Shown here in pieces: positions 26,505 to 34,413 of a stretch of DNA of 45,438 nucleotides; position 1 is the stretch's first letter, and every line of letters begins with the position of its first letter. A model generated the notes under the pieces. The model searched no databases, was not told the origin of the DNA, and saw only the letters and a list, made by a program, of their open reading frames with translations. The DNA comes from MnTg04 sp964568075 (lineage in GTDB: Bacteria; Pseudomonadota; Gammaproteobacteria; Steroidobacterales; MnTg04): NCBI GenBank assembly GCA_964568075.1, contig CAZMOM010000028.1:1-45438 (forward strand). Reading direction: 5' to 3'. Made by a program: the position numbers and the translations under genes.

Positions 26505-27170
26505 TCAAGGCATGCTGCCGCTAATCAACATATGGCGGTCGGATACCGTTTCGACAACCAGAGTATCGATCTGATTATCGATAAGTTGCAGCCGGACCTC
26601 TTCCTGACTAAAGGCAGCGAGCAGTGAATTATAGAAGTCCTGCTGCAAAACCGCCGGCGCGTCCGGTGCGTAGGATTCGACCAGCGACTCTGCCTGCTCT
26701 AGGCTTTCCGGCCTGAACAAATCCATAATCAACACGGCCGCACCTGGGGAAGACAATTCGCAGATCGCCTGCCAGAGAACCTCCGGCCGATGAAGATGAT
26801 GCAGCAGGCTGTTACTGACCAAAGCGTCGTATTGGCAGACCGGCAACTCCACTCCGGGAATCAAGCCCTCGATCAAAGTGACGCGCGATGCGAGCGCACG
26901 GTCCCGTGCCAACCTTTCGCGGCCAAACCTGAGCATTTCACTTGCGCCGTCAACGCCGTCAACATTTGCCTCCGGCAACACGCCGGCAAGCCGTATGGTG
27001 ATATCTGCCGGCCCGCAACCCATATCGAGTACGCGTCCATCGCGAAATCCTGGAAACCGCTCGCAAAACAAGTCAACAAACAGTGTATTGGATTCTTCGA
27101 AATCTGCCTCGGCGTACGCACGTGCCTGCTCGGATTCGTTCATCAATTCTGGCTCAGGAATCCTCTTCAT
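26505..27170 (-). CDS. Class I SAM-dependent methyltransferase
   Basis: A 221-residue Rossmann-type methyltransferase. Motif I is VLDMGCGPADITIRLAG, followed by DGVDGASEML (motif II acidic loop) and DALVSNSLLHHLHRPE (motif IV/V), the layout of the methyltransferase 11/25 families. The substrate cannot be told. It lies 8 nt upstream of plsB, so coexpression is likely, but this does not prove a lipid substrate. Confidence 0.82.
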   Translation of the reverse strand: MKRIPEPELMNESEQARAYAEADFEESNTLFVDLFCERFPGFRDGRVLDMGCGPADITIRLAGVLPEANVDGVDGASEMLRFGRERLARDRALASRVTLIEGLIPGVELPVCQYDALVSNSLLHHLHRPEVLWQAICELSSPGAAVLIMDLFRPESLEQAESLVESYAPDAPAVLQQDFYNSLLAAFSQEEVRLQLIDNQIDTLVVETVSDRHMLISGSMP

Positions 27171-27205
27171 CCGCTATGCCTCTTAGCATATTTTTAACAC
27201 TGATT

Positions 27206-27421
27206 TCAGGTTCCGTCGTCTGCTTGCTCGGATTCCTCGACCATTTTTTCCCATTGGTCCTGCGCGGCTTGGTTCTGATCCGTAGATTCATCAGCCATCG
27301 GATCTGGTGCGGCATTCTCTGTCGTCACATTCTCAGTGCCCGCGTCATCGTCGTCCGTGCTCCCGCAAGCGAGCAGAAAAACCGCCAGCGTCAAGATCAA
27401 GCTCATTCTGATCATCATCAT
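27206..27421 (-). CDS. Small acidic lipoprotein
   Basis: About 71 residues from the ATG at 27421, preceded by AGGAGAG. The N-terminus is a lipoprotein signal peptide with lipobox LLAC (Cys19), followed by an Asp/Glu/Gln-rich, probably disordered mature part of about 50 residues. No family is recognised. It precedes the methyltransferase by 35 nt on the same strand and is divergent from the SDR gene. Confidence 0.65.
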   Translation of the reverse strand: MMMIRMSLILTLAVFLLACGSTDDDDAGTENVTTENAAPDPMADESTDQNQAAQDQWEKMVEESEQADDGT

Positions 27422-27492
27422 TTCTCTCCTGGTTTTTGCCACCACCCATCGTGCTAGGCTTTGCGCACTCAGGTCAATTGCAAATAGGCTCG

Positions 27493-28296
27493 ATGCCGGA
27501 TTTCAATCATAAGACAATTATCATCACCGGTGCTTCCGAAGGCATTGGCAGGGCCCTGTCTCTTTTGCTCGCCTCACAAGGCGCGAATCTTGTCCTGGCG
27601 GCACGCAATCGTCAGCGCCTCGAAAGCCTGGCCACGGAATGCGAGGCCGCGGGCGCCAGGGCACTGGTTTGCACCTGCGATGTGACCATACCAGCGGACT
27701 GCGAAGCTCTGATCGGGGCAAGCGTCGAACATTTTGGCACGATCGACACCCTGGTCAATAATGCGGGGGCCACGATGTGGACCGAGTTCAGCGAGATAAC
27801 CGACCTCTCAATCTTCCGGCGTATCATGGATATCAATTACCTGGGCTCTGTTTACTGCACTTATTACGCTCTGCCTCACCTGATCCGCAGCAGAGGATTG
27901 ATCGTGGCTGTGGCCAGCCTCGCCGGATTGACCGGCGTGCCCAGCCGTACCGGATATGCCGCGAGCAAACATGCGATGGTCGGATTTTACGACTCGCTGC
28001 GGATCGAGCTAAGAGGCAGCGGAGTCGATATCAGTGTTATCGCGCCAGATTTCGTCGTCAGTCAGATTCACCGCCGCGCCCTGAAAGGCGATGGCGAGGC
28101 AATGGGCGATACGCCGATGCAGGAGGCGCGGATAATGACCGCCGAACAATGCGCCCGGCTTATCGTCGACGCCATGTCTCGCCGGCGAAGATTGTTGATC
28201 ACCTCGCTGAGGGGAAAACTGGGGCGCTGGCTAAAGCTGATAGCGCCCGGCGTGATCGACCGGATCGCGGAAAGGGCAATCCGGCTCAGGCGGTGA
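27493..28296 (+). CDS. Short-chain dehydrogenase/reductase
   Basis: A 267-residue Rossmann-fold oxidoreductase. It shows the cofactor motif TGASEGIG (residues 12-18), NNAG, the catalytic Ser in VASLAG, and Tyr155/Lys159 in YAASK. Arg at the end of the second strand (AARNRQRL) hints at NADP preference, as in the DhrS7/YbbO-like group acting on lipids or steroids. The ATG at 27493 is chosen because conserved sequence starts there; an upstream TTG at 27436 would add unrelated residues. It overlaps the convergent esterase gene by 11 bp. Confidence 0.85.
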   Translation: MPDFNHKTIIITGASEGIGRALSLLLASQGANLVLAARNRQRLESLATECEAAGARALVCTCDVTIPADCEALIGASVEHFGTIDTLVNNAGATMWTEFSEITDLSIFRRIMDINYLGSVYCTYYALPHLIRSRGLIVAVASLAGLTGVPSRTGYAASKHAMVGFYDSLRIELRGSGVDISVIAPDFVVSQIHRRALKGDGEAMGDTPMQEARIMTAEQCARLIVDAMSRRRRLLITSLRGKLGRWLKLIAPGVIDRIAERAIRLRR

Positions 28297-28792
28297 GCGT
28301 CTCGACTTGTTGCAAAAAAGAGGTAAACAGGATCGTCAGCTCCTGCATGTTCTCCTCGAGCCGATGACCGCCATCGATGATATGCAAAACGGCCTTATGT
28401 TTGCGTGCCCAGCGAACGCTATTATCGACAGGTATCACGTCGTCATCCCAGCCGTGCATGATCTCAATATGTTTTGCACTTGTATCGGGCGTGTATTCCT
28501 CGTAGCCCGGATAATAAAAAGCCGGCGCTATCAGAAACAAAGCCTGGCAGTGCACATCCTGGCTGGCTTTGGCCGCGACATGTCCGCCCAGGCTCGATCC
28601 GACCAGCGTAACCGGCTCGCTTTGGCCGGCCAGCTGGACCAGCAATTTTTCCACCCGATCTTGCGGGTCTTCCATTCCACGGTAATCGACAGACTTACAT
28701 TCCCAGCCCCGATCGCCGGCAATTTTGGACATCAGTTGAATTTTGCTGCCGGTCGGCGACCCGTCCTGCCCATGGGAAAACCAGATTTTCAT
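28286..28792 (-). CDS. YqiA/YcfP-type alpha/beta hydrolase
   Basis: About 168 residues from the ATG at 28792 (MKIWFSHGQDG); the frame continues upstream without conserved sequence. The catalytic triad can be placed: Ser67 in GSSLGG, Asp in HGWDDDVIP (about 116-118) and His143 in DGGHRL. Small single-domain hydrolases of this group are esterases of unknown natural substrate. It follows the alkyltransferase-like gene by 50 nt. Confidence 0.8.
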   Translation of the reverse strand: MKIWFSHGQDGSPTGSKIQLMSKIAGDRGWECKSVDYRGMEDPQDRVEKLLVQLAGQSEPVTLVGSSLGGHVAAKASQDVHCQALFLIAPAFYYPGYEEYTPDTSAKHIEIMHGWDDDVIPVDNSVRWARKHKAVLHIIDGGHRLEENMQELTILFTSFLQQVETLTA

Positions 28793-28842
28793 CGTATGCC
28801 TTTGCCTGTCACAATGTGAAAATAGCACGACTTAAAGTCGAC

Positions 28843-29202
28843 TCAGAAATCGATCGGGCCGGGGCCCCAAAGCATTTCGTCCAGATCAGGCTTCCAGGCA
28901 AACCTGACCATGTCAATTTTCCCCGCAACGACGGTGACACCCTCCAAGGACAATCGCTGACTTTGCTCAGCGAACCACTCGCTGTCTGTCGGAAAAGCGA
29001 TCCGACCTTGCGCGTTGATCACTCTGTGCCACGGAATAGTGGCACGATCCGGTGCATCGCCGAGCGCCCGGCCGACAAACCGGGCATGCCTTGGATAGCC
29101 GGCCAGATCAGCCACCATGCCATAATTTGCGACCTTGCCGAGCGGGATTCTCGCAACAACATCGCGTATTCGCTGACCGCGTCTTTGACTCTCTTCGCTC
29201 AC
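28843..29202 (-). CDS. Alkyltransferase-like protein (ATL) of the MGMT family
   Basis: A 119-residue protein with the winged-helix DNA-binding part of O6-methylguanine-DNA methyltransferase (IPLGKVANYGMVADLAG, ARFVGRAL). The active-site PCHR is replaced by PWHRV with Trp58, so it cannot accept alkyl groups. That is the definition of ATL proteins, which bind O6-alkylguanine, flip it and hand the lesion to nucleotide excision repair. The start is GTG at 29202, 4 nt after the upstream GTPase stops, so it is probably cotranscribed with the GTPase pair. Confidence 0.88.
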   Translation of the reverse strand: MSEESQRRGQRIRDVVARIPLGKVANYGMVADLAGYPRHARFVGRALGDAPDRATIPWHRVINAQGRIAFPTDSEWFAEQSQRLSLEGVTVVAGKIDMVRFAWKPDLDEMLWGPGPIDF

Positions 29203-29206
29203 TCGT

Positions 29207-30595
29207 TCAGCTGGCCTTTTTCAAGCGCGCCAGCACCTGCTCCCTGCCCTGCAGCATGATCGACTCCCGGTCCAGGCTTTCGAGAATCTGCTGGACCACC
29301 CGCTTCGGTCCACCACTCCCCCAGGAGCGGCCCCGGGCGAGATATTCTTCGGCCACCCGACCGACGATATAAGTGCTGTAATACGCGACCGCTCCTTGTG
29401 CGCCCGCCGTTACCAGCGTCGACAACCCCGCAGTGCCGACCTTGAGCGCACTGGAAATAAAGTTAACGGCCCAGACCGTGCCCATCAGAGCGACCAGTTG
29501 CGCCATGATGACCTTGACCAGTTTCCCGGCTTCCTTTCCGCTGAGCGGCAAACCATAAAGGCGTGACAAGTGCACAACCATACTGAGATCGACAAATGCG
29601 GCGGCCAGCAGGTCGGCAACCGGAATCGGATTGACCGCAACCGCGACGCCCTTGCCGATACAGTAGGTCGTAATCAGACGATCTGCCAGATGTCGCCTGG
29701 CACCAAGAATTTTCCGCCCAAGCCGGTCACTTAGCTGGGCCGCAAACAGACCGGCATTGACTGCCGCAAGCGTTTTACCTTCGGCTTCCAGAATCTCCCA
29801 CAGTCTTTCCCTTAACCGGTCGATATCCGGCTCGCGTTCCCTTCGCTCCTCGCGCTCGACGCCCCGCCTGTCGGTCACGAGATAAATCATCGGTGACGGG
29901 TTGGCCGAGCAACTGATTACGTTTTTGTAAGCGATCAGGCCCTTGGTATGCTGCAGCAGCGACTGTATTAGTCGCCTGCGTTCTTCGTCGTTGTATCGAT
30001 CCGCCTTGTTCAGCACCAACAGCATGGGTCTGCCCATCGCCGCCAGTTCACGCAATGCCTGCAATTCGCTGTCGGTCAGATCACCGTCGGTCACAAACAA
30101 TACAAGGTCTGCCTGGCCGGCGACCTCGGAAGCCAGACGTTCACGCGCTTCCCCATCGACTTCGTTGATGCCTGGCGTATCAATCAAATACACGCCCTGA
30201 GATTCTTGCTGTTGCCAGGATGTCACCGACTGCGTGCGGGTCTCGCCATGCAAGGCACTGACGGCAAAACGAGATTCCCCCAGCATGGCGTTTAACAGCG
30301 AAGACTTGCCGGTGCTAACCCGCCCAAACGCGGCGATATGCAGATGCCCATGTTCGAGTTTTTCGATCATCGCCGCCAGCTCCGCATAATCTGCCGACAA
30401 TGTCTCGCGCACGACTTCCGGAATCCTGGAATCCGCGATCAGATCGCCGAGGCTGGCCTTCGCCAGCGCGAGATGACCTTCGCTGGCGTTACCGGTTTGA
30501 ATGGTTTGCTGATTCGGAGTCTTGGCTTGATTTTCTTTCGACCGATTCCAGCGCCAGCCGGGCAAGCGCTCCACTACGCGATTCCAGATTTTCAC
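29207..30595 (-). CDS. Era-like GTPase with C-terminal DUF697 domain
   Basis: A 462-residue GTP-binding protein. G1 is GRVSTGKSS (91-99), G3 DTPG (139-142) and G4 NKAD (196-199). The C-terminal half has membrane-interacting hydrophobic helices (VNPIPVADLLAAAFVDLSMV..., about 300-430) of the DUF697/YcjF type. The GTG start is supported by AAGGAG at 30608-30603 with 7-nt spacing. This start lies inside the upstream GTPase gene, giving a 107-bp out-of-phase overlap. Function unknown; such proteins are thought to act at the inner membrane. Confidence 0.82.
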   Translation of the reverse strand: MKIWNRVVERLPGWRWNRSKENQAKTPNQQTIQTGNASEGHLALAKASLGDLIADSRIPEVVRETLSADYAELAAMIEKLEHGHLHIAAFGRVSTGKSSLLNAMLGESRFAVSALHGETRTQSVTSWQQQESQGVYLIDTPGINEVDGEARERLASEVAGQADLVLFVTDGDLTDSELQALRELAAMGRPMLLVLNKADRYNDEERRRLIQSLLQHTKGLIAYKNVISCSANPSPMIYLVTDRRGVEREERREREPDIDRLRERLWEILEAEGKTLAAVNAGLFAAQLSDRLGRKILGARRHLADRLITTYCIGKGVAVAVNPIPVADLLAAAFVDLSMVVHLSRLYGLPLSGKEAGKLVKVIMAQLVALMGTVWAVNFISSALKVGTAGLSTLVTAGAQGAVAYYSTYIVGRVAEEYLARGRSWGSGGPKRVVQQILESLDRESIMLQGREQVLARLKKAS

Positions 30596-32009
30596 CTAAC
30601 GACTCCTTAAAACCGGCCGCGGCCATTCCCGGCAGGAATTCACCCCTTTGATCGAGCGTTCGCCTCAGACTGTGGCCCAGCGAATCGAAAATCATCCCAT
30701 AGGCAACTGCGTGGACCAATCCACCCGTCAGCGTCCCGACGCCAGGAAAAGCTTTCAGACCGTTGCCCGCAACCGCCAGCATCAGCGGCAATATTCGTCC
30801 GATAAGACTCTGGCTGTGACTCAAAAATTTGTCGATATCCAGCTGCTTCGCTGCTACCTCGTAAAGCTCACACAGCTCTCTGACCATATTCGTACCCAGG
30901 TAGCCCTGAATCAAAATGTCAGTGCCGGGGCTGACGGCCGCGAGACTGCCAACCACGGCACGCTTGGTATATTTCCGGACAATCGCCTCACTGGCCGTAT
31001 CGAGATGCCGGTTACGGGCCTCCCGCAGGCGGCTTTCGACAAGAAAAAACACCGAGCGGTCACGCAATTGCTGCAGAGCCTCGGGCGATCCGTCCAGCAA
31101 TCGCTCAAGCGCGGACAACAATTCATCGACCTCCGGCAATCGCGGTCTCTTCGTTTTTTCCTCGCGCCCCTGCTTATCGATACGCATCAGCACTTCCGAG
31201 CCGCCGGCGCTGATCGCGACAACGGGAACTCGTTCCGAACCGACGCGATCAGCCAGGCGCTGACGAATACCGGAAAGCTCATCCTCGTCGAATCGATCCT
31301 TTTTGTTGAGCGCTAACACCAGCGGTTTTTCCAGCGCCAGCAGCTGGCTCAAGGCCTGATATTCGTCACGGCTCAGATCGCCCTCACAGACGAATATAAC
31401 CAGATGACAACGCAACGCTTCATCGAGTGTTAACTGTTCCAGCTTCCCATCTGCTTCGCTCAAGCCCGGCAAATCCACCAGTTCGAGTACATCGCCCGAC
31501 TCCGCCTGCCATTGGTGCCGACACATCGAGCGGGTCGACCCGCCGCTGACATCGACCGCCGGGCTAGCCCCGGGAATCAGGGCTTCGATCAGACTGCTTT
31601 TGCCCGTGCTGATGTTGCCGACCAATGCGACACCGAGTCGTCCCGCTTCATTGCGCCGGGCCAGTTGGTTCAGTTCGTGGCGGGCAGATTCAACGTCGAT
31701 GCCCGATTCCTGGGCCGCGTCGAGGCGCTCGGAAAGGCTGGCCGCATCAATGGCCGGTCGCTCTTGCCGGCCGCTTGCGGTTGCAGGACTCGAAGGACGC
31801 AACAGCCGATACACGCCCCAGGCTACGAGCAGCAGGCCGGTGGAGAGTATCCCCCAAAAAGCGTAGCGAATCGCGGCGGGCCCTTTGCTCAGCCGATCCC
31901 AGACGTCAAGCAACGTATCGGTCAGGTAAAGGACAGCAGCCACCCCGACGATGGTTAGGACAATAATCGCCAACGCTATTAATTTGCGTATGTTCCTTTC
32001 CAGACTCAT
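30489..32009 (-). CDS. Membrane-anchored Era-like GTPase with DUF697-like domain
   Basis: About 506 residues from the ATG at 32009; a TTG at 32048 would add 13. Two N-terminal membrane helices (about residues 10-30 and 49-69) precede a GTPase domain with G1 GNISTGKSS (131-139), G3 DLPG (179-182) and G4 NKKD (235-238). A C-terminal region with PGTDILIQGYLGTNMV and hydrophobic helices resembles DUF697. It is clearly related to the next gene, which starts inside its last 107 bp, so the pair probably arose by duplication and may form a heteromer. Function unknown. Confidence 0.8.
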   Translation of the reverse strand: MSLERNIRKLIALAIIVLTIVGVAAVLYLTDTLLDVWDRLSKGPAAIRYAFWGILSTGLLLVAWGVYRLLRPSSPATASGRQERPAIDAASLSERLDAAQESGIDVESARHELNQLARRNEAGRLGVALVGNISTGKSSLIEALIPGASPAVDVSGGSTRSMCRHQWQAESGDVLELVDLPGLSEADGKLEQLTLDEALRCHLVIFVCEGDLSRDEYQALSQLLALEKPLVLALNKKDRFDEDELSGIRQRLADRVGSERVPVVAISAGGSEVLMRIDKQGREEKTKRPRLPEVDELLSALERLLDGSPEALQQLRDRSVFFLVESRLREARNRHLDTASEAIVRKYTKRAVVGSLAAVSPGTDILIQGYLGTNMVRELCELYEVAAKQLDIDKFLSHSQSLIGRILPLMLAVAGNGLKAFPGVGTLTGGLVHAVAYGMIFDSLGHSLRRTLDQRGEFLPGMAAAGFKESLGENLESRSGALARLALESVERKSSQDSESANHSNR

Positions 32010-32083
32010 GATTTCGGGTTCATTTTTCGCGACAAAAGACCTATTCAATCGGAAACCTGGCCCGGTGGCCAGTGCGGGGACAC

Positions 32084-32185
32084 GCCGCTCTCGCCCGTCC
32101 CCGGGCTCCGCTGTATTTGGGCGTCCTGCCCGGCGCCGCTCTCGCCCGTCCCTGGGCTCCGCTGCATTTGGGCGTCCTGCCCGGC
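32084..32185. repeat. Tandem direct repeat, 2 x 51 bp
   Basis: Positions 32084-32134 and 32135-32185 are the same 51-bp unit, differing at two positions (unit positions 19 and 31). The unit is GC-rich, begins GCCGCTCTCGCCC and ends CCTGCCCGGC. The length is a multiple of three, so a minus-strand frame reads a 17-residue peptide twice, but no real gene is supported. There are no spacers, so it is not a CRISPR. Confidence 0.9.
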
Positions 32186-32273
32186 AGCGCAGTGTACCTG
32201 CCAGTACATGAGTATTTCGAGCCGATTCTTAACGCCGTATAGTGCCCGCTGAGGATTTTTCAGCAGGCTGCTA
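32186..32273. repeat. Possible dispersed extragenic element at the symporter 3' end
   Basis: This stretch contains a small hairpin TGTAC-CTGCCA-GTACA and ends in a GGATTTTTCAGCAGGCTGCT block with the palindrome AGCAG-G-CTGCT (32262-32272) on the symporter stop codon. Its style recalls dispersed sequences near gene ends in other proteobacteria, with a GTACTGGCAGGTAC core and a CTGCTGAAAAAT end. This is recollection; only one copy is in the window. Confidence 0.3.
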
Positions 32274-33741
32274 GTCGTAATCGCGGTCTTCCGGAAACGA
32301 GACTGAGGCCATCGGCTCGACGACTTTGCCAACCGTGGGTAACCCCCGCCAGGCGAGAAGGAAGGCGGCGGCGAATGGCAACAGGCGTTCCGCGAAATCG
32401 CCAGGTGTATCCGGCAGCCAGTTAAACAGGATGGTCAGCCCGACACCGGCAAGCAGGCTTTGGTAAACAGCGTCCGAGGCAATCTGCCCTCGATAAATTC
32501 TGATCAGCAGGATCGGGCCAAAAGAGGAGCCCAGGGCGTGAAACGCAAACAGAACGCGGGAAAAAATCGCCTCCGGTGCGTAGATCGCCAGCAGAACCGA
32601 CAGCACGCCAAGAAGAATAACAACCGCCCTGGCTTTAACTATGGATGACTGGCGTCCCCGCTCTGCCAGTTGCCAGTCATACGCAACCGATGACGACGCG
32701 ACGAGCAACTGGCTGTCGGCGGTCGACATGATGGCCGACAGCACGGCGGCAATCATGATACCGGCCAGCACCGGCGGTAGTAGCTGGTTTGCCGCTTCAA
32801 AAAAGATCTGCTCGTTCGCATCCAGACCACCGAACAGAATCCTGCCCGACCAACCCAACACCAGCATGCCTGGGTAAACGAGCAGTGCCCAGCCAATCGC
32901 GACCGCGCGTGCCCGCGGTATTTCCCTCGCCGATCGCATCGCCATGAATCGATTGACGACATGCGGCTGGCCTGGATAACCCATACCGATACCCAGCGTG
33001 CCGAGAACGAAAAACAAACCGAGAAACCAGCCATAGCTGCCACTCAGGCTGGCGGCCGGGGGCCCCAGTTCCTGCAAACCTTGCCAGACTTCGAGCGGTC
33101 CGCCCACGGTGGCCAGCGCGACCAACGGAATCACCACGGCGCTGAGCGCCATCATTAAACCCTGTAGCGTGTCGGTCACACTGACCGCCCAGAATCCGCC
33201 CAGCAGTGTGTAAATCAGGATGATGCCGGCACCCACCAGCAGGCTGAGCCGGGCAGACCAGCCAAAAGTATTGGCAAACGCATCGCCGGCGGCCTGAAAC
33301 TGGGCAGCCACATAAAACAGAAAGGAAAAAAGAATAATCAGGCTGCAAAGGCGAATATTTCTTTTGAAACCCGGGTCTAGCGGGTTGCCTGCGATGAGTT
33401 CGGACAAAGTCAGAACGCCGCTTTCTCGTGCCAGCCGCGCAAGTCGCGGGGCAACCAGAAACCAGTTAATCATAAAACCCGACAACGTCGCGGGCAAAAG
33501 CCAGATCGCCGACAAACCCCATANNNNNNNNNNAATAGCCGGCGCCGCTAACCCCCAGCAGCGTCCACGCGGACGATGAGCTCGCCGAGGCGCTGATTGC
33601 GGCAACCACCGGTCCAAGACGGCGGCCGCCAAGAAAAAAATCCTCGGTGTCCCGGGTGCGTCGTATCGCCCAGAAACCGATCGTCAGCATCAGCGCCTGG
33701 TACACAACCAGGGTCAGGATCACGGCCAGGTTGCGGTCCAT
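32271..33741 (-). CDS. Sodium:solute symporter (PutP-like), interrupted by an N run
   Basis: A transporter of the SSS family using a sodium gradient to import a small solute. It starts with MDRNLAVILTLVVYQ and the RRTRDTEDFFLGGR motif after helix 1, then ASASSSSAWTLLGVSGAGY, the conserved substrate/sodium-binding region. Ten N (33524-33533) follow, then WGLSAIWLLPATLSGFM and about ten more helices, including SAIMSTADSQLLVASS. The two parts are in different frames only because of the N run: removing it gives 487 codons in one frame with Leu at the junction. Substrate unknown; proline is possible. Confidence 0.88.
33524..33533. other. Assembly gap (10 N)
   Basis: Ten undetermined bases inside the symporter gene. 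The flanks join in frame if the true gap length is zero or a multiple of three, so this is most likely a scaffolding placeholder. Confidence 0.97.
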
Positions 33742-33828
33742 AGTATTCCAGTCAGCGGCTGCCGATTGCTGTGGCCCGCCGGTTCAGTGGTGACTTCCCG
33801 GTCGAATGGTCGAATAGCGCTTGAACAA

Positions 33829-34413
33829 TCAAAGATGCGCTGTTTTGATAATCGCCGCGGCTTCGTCCGCATGCTTGCCAAAATAATAGGGTTCCGCGGC
33901 GATATATAAAATCATATACAGCATTTCATCGGCGACGAAGGCGCCGACCATACCGCTGTAATCCGGTCCATCCGCCAGGACCACGCTGAGATCGAACATG
34001 AAGCCCTGGTTCCCGCCGAAACGGTGCGGGCGAAGTTTTCTTGTGGCTACGGTAACCTCGCCTTCGCCGAACAGCTTCGTTATCGACGACTCGGACAACT
34101 CTTCAATTTCATTGGGCAGCATATCGGAGCGAAATTTGGGCAGCGCCGCGTCTTTTTGCCGCGTTATAAACAGCGTTTCGTCATCGGGAACACCGGGAAT
34201 AATAATGATCCTGTCCAGCAGCAAGCCATCCTGCGTCCAGACCTGTGTATTTTTGCGTGAAGAGGCCATACGCGGCGCCTGGTTCCACGTCGCTGCCGAT
34301 TCGACCATCAGATTTCCGACCGTGGACGTTCCGGGGGGCACCAGGCGATAACCTGCCACGCAGCCACTCATCGTAACCGCAAACAGAAGAAGTGGAATAA
34401 TGCGCTTAATCAT
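33829..34413 (-). CDS. Lipoprotein of unknown function
   Basis: About 194 residues from the ATG at 34413, which has GAGGAG 8 nt upstream. The signal peptide has lipobox MSGC (Cys18). The mature part has alternating strands (LLLDRIIIIPGVPDDETLF, GFMFDLSVVLADGPDYSGMVGAFVA) and ends in a short helix. No family is recognised with confidence. It overlaps the end of the M48 protease gene by 8 bp, so the two are translationally coupled and probably work in the same compartment. Confidence 0.7.
   Translation of the reverse strand: MIKRIIPLLLFAVTMSGCVAGYRLVPPGTSTVGNLMVESAATWNQAPRMASSRKNTQVWTQDGLLLDRIIIIPGVPDDETLFITRQKDAALPKFRSDMLPNEIEELSESSITKLFGEGEVTVATRKLRPHRFGGNQGFMFDLSVVLADGPDYSGMVGAFVADEMLYMILYIAAEPYYFGKHADEAAAIIKTAHL

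Noticed and set aside
32084..32185. CRISPR array
   Set aside because: The two 51-bp units are directly adjacent with no spacers and no cas genes are present.
32045..32332. Minus-strand 95-codon frame containing the repeated 17-mer
   Set aside because: It runs from the 3' end of the symporter through the tandem repeat with no ribosome-binding site; the repeat in the peptide only reflects the DNA repeat.
33466..33741. Truncated symporter or pseudogene
   Set aside because: The apparent frame change comes only from the ten N; without them the gene is a single intact frame.
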